Shown here one piece after another: positions 61,351-64,000 of a stretch of DNA of 64,000 nt; the first letter of the stretch is position 1, and every line of letters begins with the position of its first letter. Both the position numbers and the translations under genes were made by a program. Location: positions 540,811 through 604,810 of the forward strand of contig VXBA01001334.1 of NCBI GenBank assembly GCA_013399895.1, read 5' to 3'. The DNA is from Serilophus lunatus (lineage: Eukaryota > Chordata > Aves > Passeriformes > Eurylaimidae). The notes under the pieces were generated by a model. That model worked only from the letters and a program-made list of their open reading frames with translations, searched no databases and was not told the DNA's origin.

Positions 61351-63185
61351 TCAATGGAAACAAAAAATAGAGCACAAATATTTTAATGATTTTTAGTCTG
61401 AATTATCTTATTCCTTTTGCTGAAATTGTTGTTTGACCATATCAGAAAGTACATAGAGAAATCCTGACTAGGAGATGAGAACAGTTTCTCATCAAACAGA
61501 GTGACTTCCACACTGGCCATCATGTGAACTGGCTCCTTTTCTCTGATTTCATTCTGGAAAGACCCTCATTTTGCACAAAGGAGGACCATAATCATAAGGC
61601 TGAAGGGCAGACAATTTTCCTTCCAACAAGATTTCTGAACTTAAGAGTCCTATATCAACACAGTAGGAAAAAAAAGTTCCTCTACCCTAGGTTTTTAAAG
61701 CTGAAAATCAGAGATTGTTCACCCAAACCTGTAAAAAAATGGTTTCCAGTTTTTTCCATCTCTGGAAATCATTTAAAGATAAATGTTGTAAACCCAAATA
61801 TTGCCATGGACAGCTTAACTCCCACAAGATTCATGAATCTGATTTTAGCTACTCCTATGATATTTGCTTCTTACTTGTGAATATGGATATCTGGAATGTA
61901 TTCTATTTTGTGAATGTGAGACTTCAAAAGGCTTTCACCACTGAAAATTTAAAACAAGTATTTCTTAGACGTAGTGACCAATGTAAAAATAAAACGGACA
62001 GGCTGTAAAAAATAGAGGGAGATAAAAGCTTTATGAAGTAATATTTGTATTTGAATTCAACTTAGACATTAGGAATATATTTGATACATTAGAAGTTTTA
62101 TTTTTTTTATTCCTAGAATATTCTCTCATCCTAGTTTTGGAGCTCTCATACAGTTGAAATTTACCCAGCAAAGAAAACCTGCCTAGAGTTGTTAAATACT
62201 GCAATGTTTGACTGCTCACCCATGACAGTTACCCCTGTTTCACTGCAGAACTGCTGCCCTGCAAAAGAATTTACTTATCATTCATTTATTTATTTAAATT
62301 ACTTTCTGCAAGGCCAAGTGAGTTCTGGGAAATGTACCAGACTGTCGTCCCTAGAGACTCAACTTTTTTCTATTTATCTAAAAAAACCCAAAAAGCCAAA
62401 CAAAAACAGCCTAACAAGAAACTAGAAGGAAAACTAGTAGATCCAAAATGTTACACTTGCACTCCCCATCCTCTGCCCACACAAAAGCCCCAACACAGAA
62501 CAGTATATATATCATTTCCTGGAACATTTCAGTTTCTGGACTGAAAACAAGAGTCACACTGATTATATTCTGCCTACATTGGAACTTGGCTGAATTATAG
62601 GGGGTCTTTTCTAAGAAAGCAATCAGGAACACTTGCTCTCTGTTCCACCTGCTCCTGGCAGCATTTAGTCCATTTTAGGATAAAACACCAATTTACCTCA
62701 GACTGAGCAATCTTCAGGTTTTACATTCATGTATAGAAATATGTCTTTAAACACACCATGCTTATTGAGAGTACTACTTTTTTTTTTTTCCCTCCCTCTC
62801 AATTTCCTTGTAAATAAAATGCCCTCTCCAAGAATGAAAGGTCAATTTGAACACACAGTTCATGTTCCTTATTTTCTAGATGACTGTCCTAAATATTAAG
62901 ATATACAAAGAACTAGATACTTGTTTGTTCAGTTTATGAATTTTGCATTTCACAATCAGTGCATTGAAATAAAATTGCCTTCTACACATTGCCGTTTACA
63001 AATCAACAGACTAACATAAGCAATCTAAATATAATTTAGGTTCTTTGCCCTTAGTTTTTTAAAAATGCAAACATTATGTCATAATCTTTTTGTATCTTTG
63101 CCCACTTTTACTCTCCATTTCTAATGTTTCATTTACTTAGAAACACCATCACTCATAATACTGCTTTCTTCCATTTAAATCTGTG

Positions 63186-63216
63186 TTGTTTTGTTTTGTT
63201 TTGTTTTTTTTTTTTT
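63186..63216. repeat. (GTTTT)n then T run
   Basis: About four GTTTT units followed by a 13-nt T run. It forms the pyrimidine-rich part of the acceptor-like signal discussed for 63229. Confidence 0.8.
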
Positions 63217-63228
63217 CATTTACTGTAG

Positions 63229-63353
63229 CTCATCCTGGATGTCAATGTCTCCTATTTGCCTTGAAGCTGAGTAAAGGATTCTGACTGAATCGAGGAACAA
63301 CTCATAGCATGGATTTCTCCCCCTGGGAATTAAACTCTTTTCATTTCTCTATG
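63229..63353 (+). other. Possible small exon (speculative)
   Basis: A T-rich tract and ctgtag (AG at 63227-63228) precede this 125-nt interval, and ATG then GTAAGA follows (GT at 63354), so both edges look like good splice sites. All three frames contain stops if read from the left edge. An ATG at 63309 in a favourable context (A at -3, G at +4) opens 15 codons (MDFSPWELNSFHFSM) that run to the right edge in phase 0, with an in-frame TGA upstream. It would suit a 5' UTR/first coding exon or a noncoding RNA exon. There is no homology or expression evidence; chance pairing of splice signals is quite possible. Confidence 0.2.
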
Positions 63354-64000
63354 GTAAGAGAATGAATAAATTAAACAGTTACAACCATTTTATCCTCATA
63401 CTTTAACATTAATGGGAATGGAAAATAAAGATTACATATATAGATCTGTTCTTCTGTGACTGTTTATTTGTCATTTATGGTTTGAATAAACATACAGATT
63501 TCCTGAAGATTATAAAATCTCTTGAATTCTAGAAACCAGGCATGGTGCTGCTCTCTGTAAGAAGCTGTTTCTCTCTCCTATGAGCTTTCCATAGCTAGGA
63601 GAATGAAGAGTTCCAGACCTTCGCTAAGGTAAAGCCTGAAAAAAAGAATGGACTTAAAATATCCTTTAAAGTTTTAACAGGTACATCAGTAATATTCAAG
63701 TTCTCTGAGTCAAACCTTAAAAAGAAAGTATATATATTCAGGATAAGTTTTCTCTCATAAGAATTAGCACTCTAAACTAAGTGTTTAATCTAAACTGATT
63801 ACTTGTTCCCCCTTCTTTCCTGCTGGAAGAAGTGTGTGCAGGAGACAGTTGTCTCTATTCTACAGCACATTGAGCCTCGTTTGATAACTCATACAGTGGA
63901 GCTACTGGATCTTTTCATATAAACCACCTACTTCTATCAAAAAGTTAGATAAAATGAGTTTTGTTTAATCCTAGCCTTAATTTTATTTCCTGCACCTCAC
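63354..64000. other. Unique DNA to window end
   Basis: AT-rich DNA without recognised repeats or open frames of note. If the preceding interval is an exon, this would be intron. Confidence 0.45.

Larger units (their letters stand above)
59684..63228. other. Unique DNA with CpG-retaining patch, no gene seen
   Basis: It contains an A/C-rich tract (60231-60295), a CpG-retaining patch (60683-60843), a 19-bp CR1-tail-like stub (61332-61350), an A/C-rich stretch near 62380-62403 and T runs (62099-62109, 62778-62790). Frames at 61524-61880 (118 codons) and 61715-62008 overlap out of phase and show no domain. Confidence 0.45.

Noticed and set aside
1..64000. CRISPR arrays, tRNA/rRNA genes, LTR retrovirus or DNA transposon copies
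   Set aside because: I looked for regularly spaced repeats, tRNA B-box motifs, retroviral protease/RT/integrase blocks and terminal inverted repeats and saw none that I could support.

Overview
The window reads as vertebrate nuclear DNA, almost certainly from a bird. The sequence is AT-rich and sparse in repeats. Its transposon load is dominated by CR1 LINE fragments, several ending in the octamer-like tail typical of avian CR1 (attctatg / attctgtg), with a few older SINE pieces of the MIR/CORE type. I found no bacterial-style gene organisation, no rRNA or tRNA gene, no CRISPR array and no convincing host protein-coding exon. All open frames are short (the longest is about 155 codons) and show no recognisable domain apart from decayed CR1 reverse-transcriptase (RT) pieces. 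The best reading is a gene desert or the interior of a very long intron.

Layout. 1-9.3 kb: unique DNA with three CR1 fragments; the one at 3495-4480 keeps a mutated RT core. 9.3-20.8 kb: unique DNA with a 70-nt T tract next to a consensus splice-donor motif (11190/11191), a well-preserved MIR-like SINE (11681-11891) and several CpG-retaining stretches. 20.8-26 kb: a small CR1 cluster around a 139-nt pure purine tract built on 17 perfect GGAAAA hexamers. 26-33.3 kb: mostly unique. 33.4-36.9 kb: a 1679-nt segment present twice, flanking a 197-nt N gap; the copies appear to differ at a single base, so this is probably an assembly false duplication. 36.9-54.3 kb: unique DNA, one CR1, two short tandem duplications and several A/C-rich tracts. 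54.3-58.6 kb: three very old CR1/L3-type fragments, one of which still reads in frame through RT motif A. 58.6-64 kb: unique DNA with a pure (CTG)21 microsatellite at 59620-59682 and a possible small exon near the end (63229-63353).

No set of genes works together here. The content is transposon fossils, simple repeats, possible regulatory conserved elements (not testable without alignments) and one assembly problem. I did not find a new biological system. The items most worth checking are the duplicated gap flanks, the CTG repeat, the in-frame ancient RT segment and the two splice-signal candidates.
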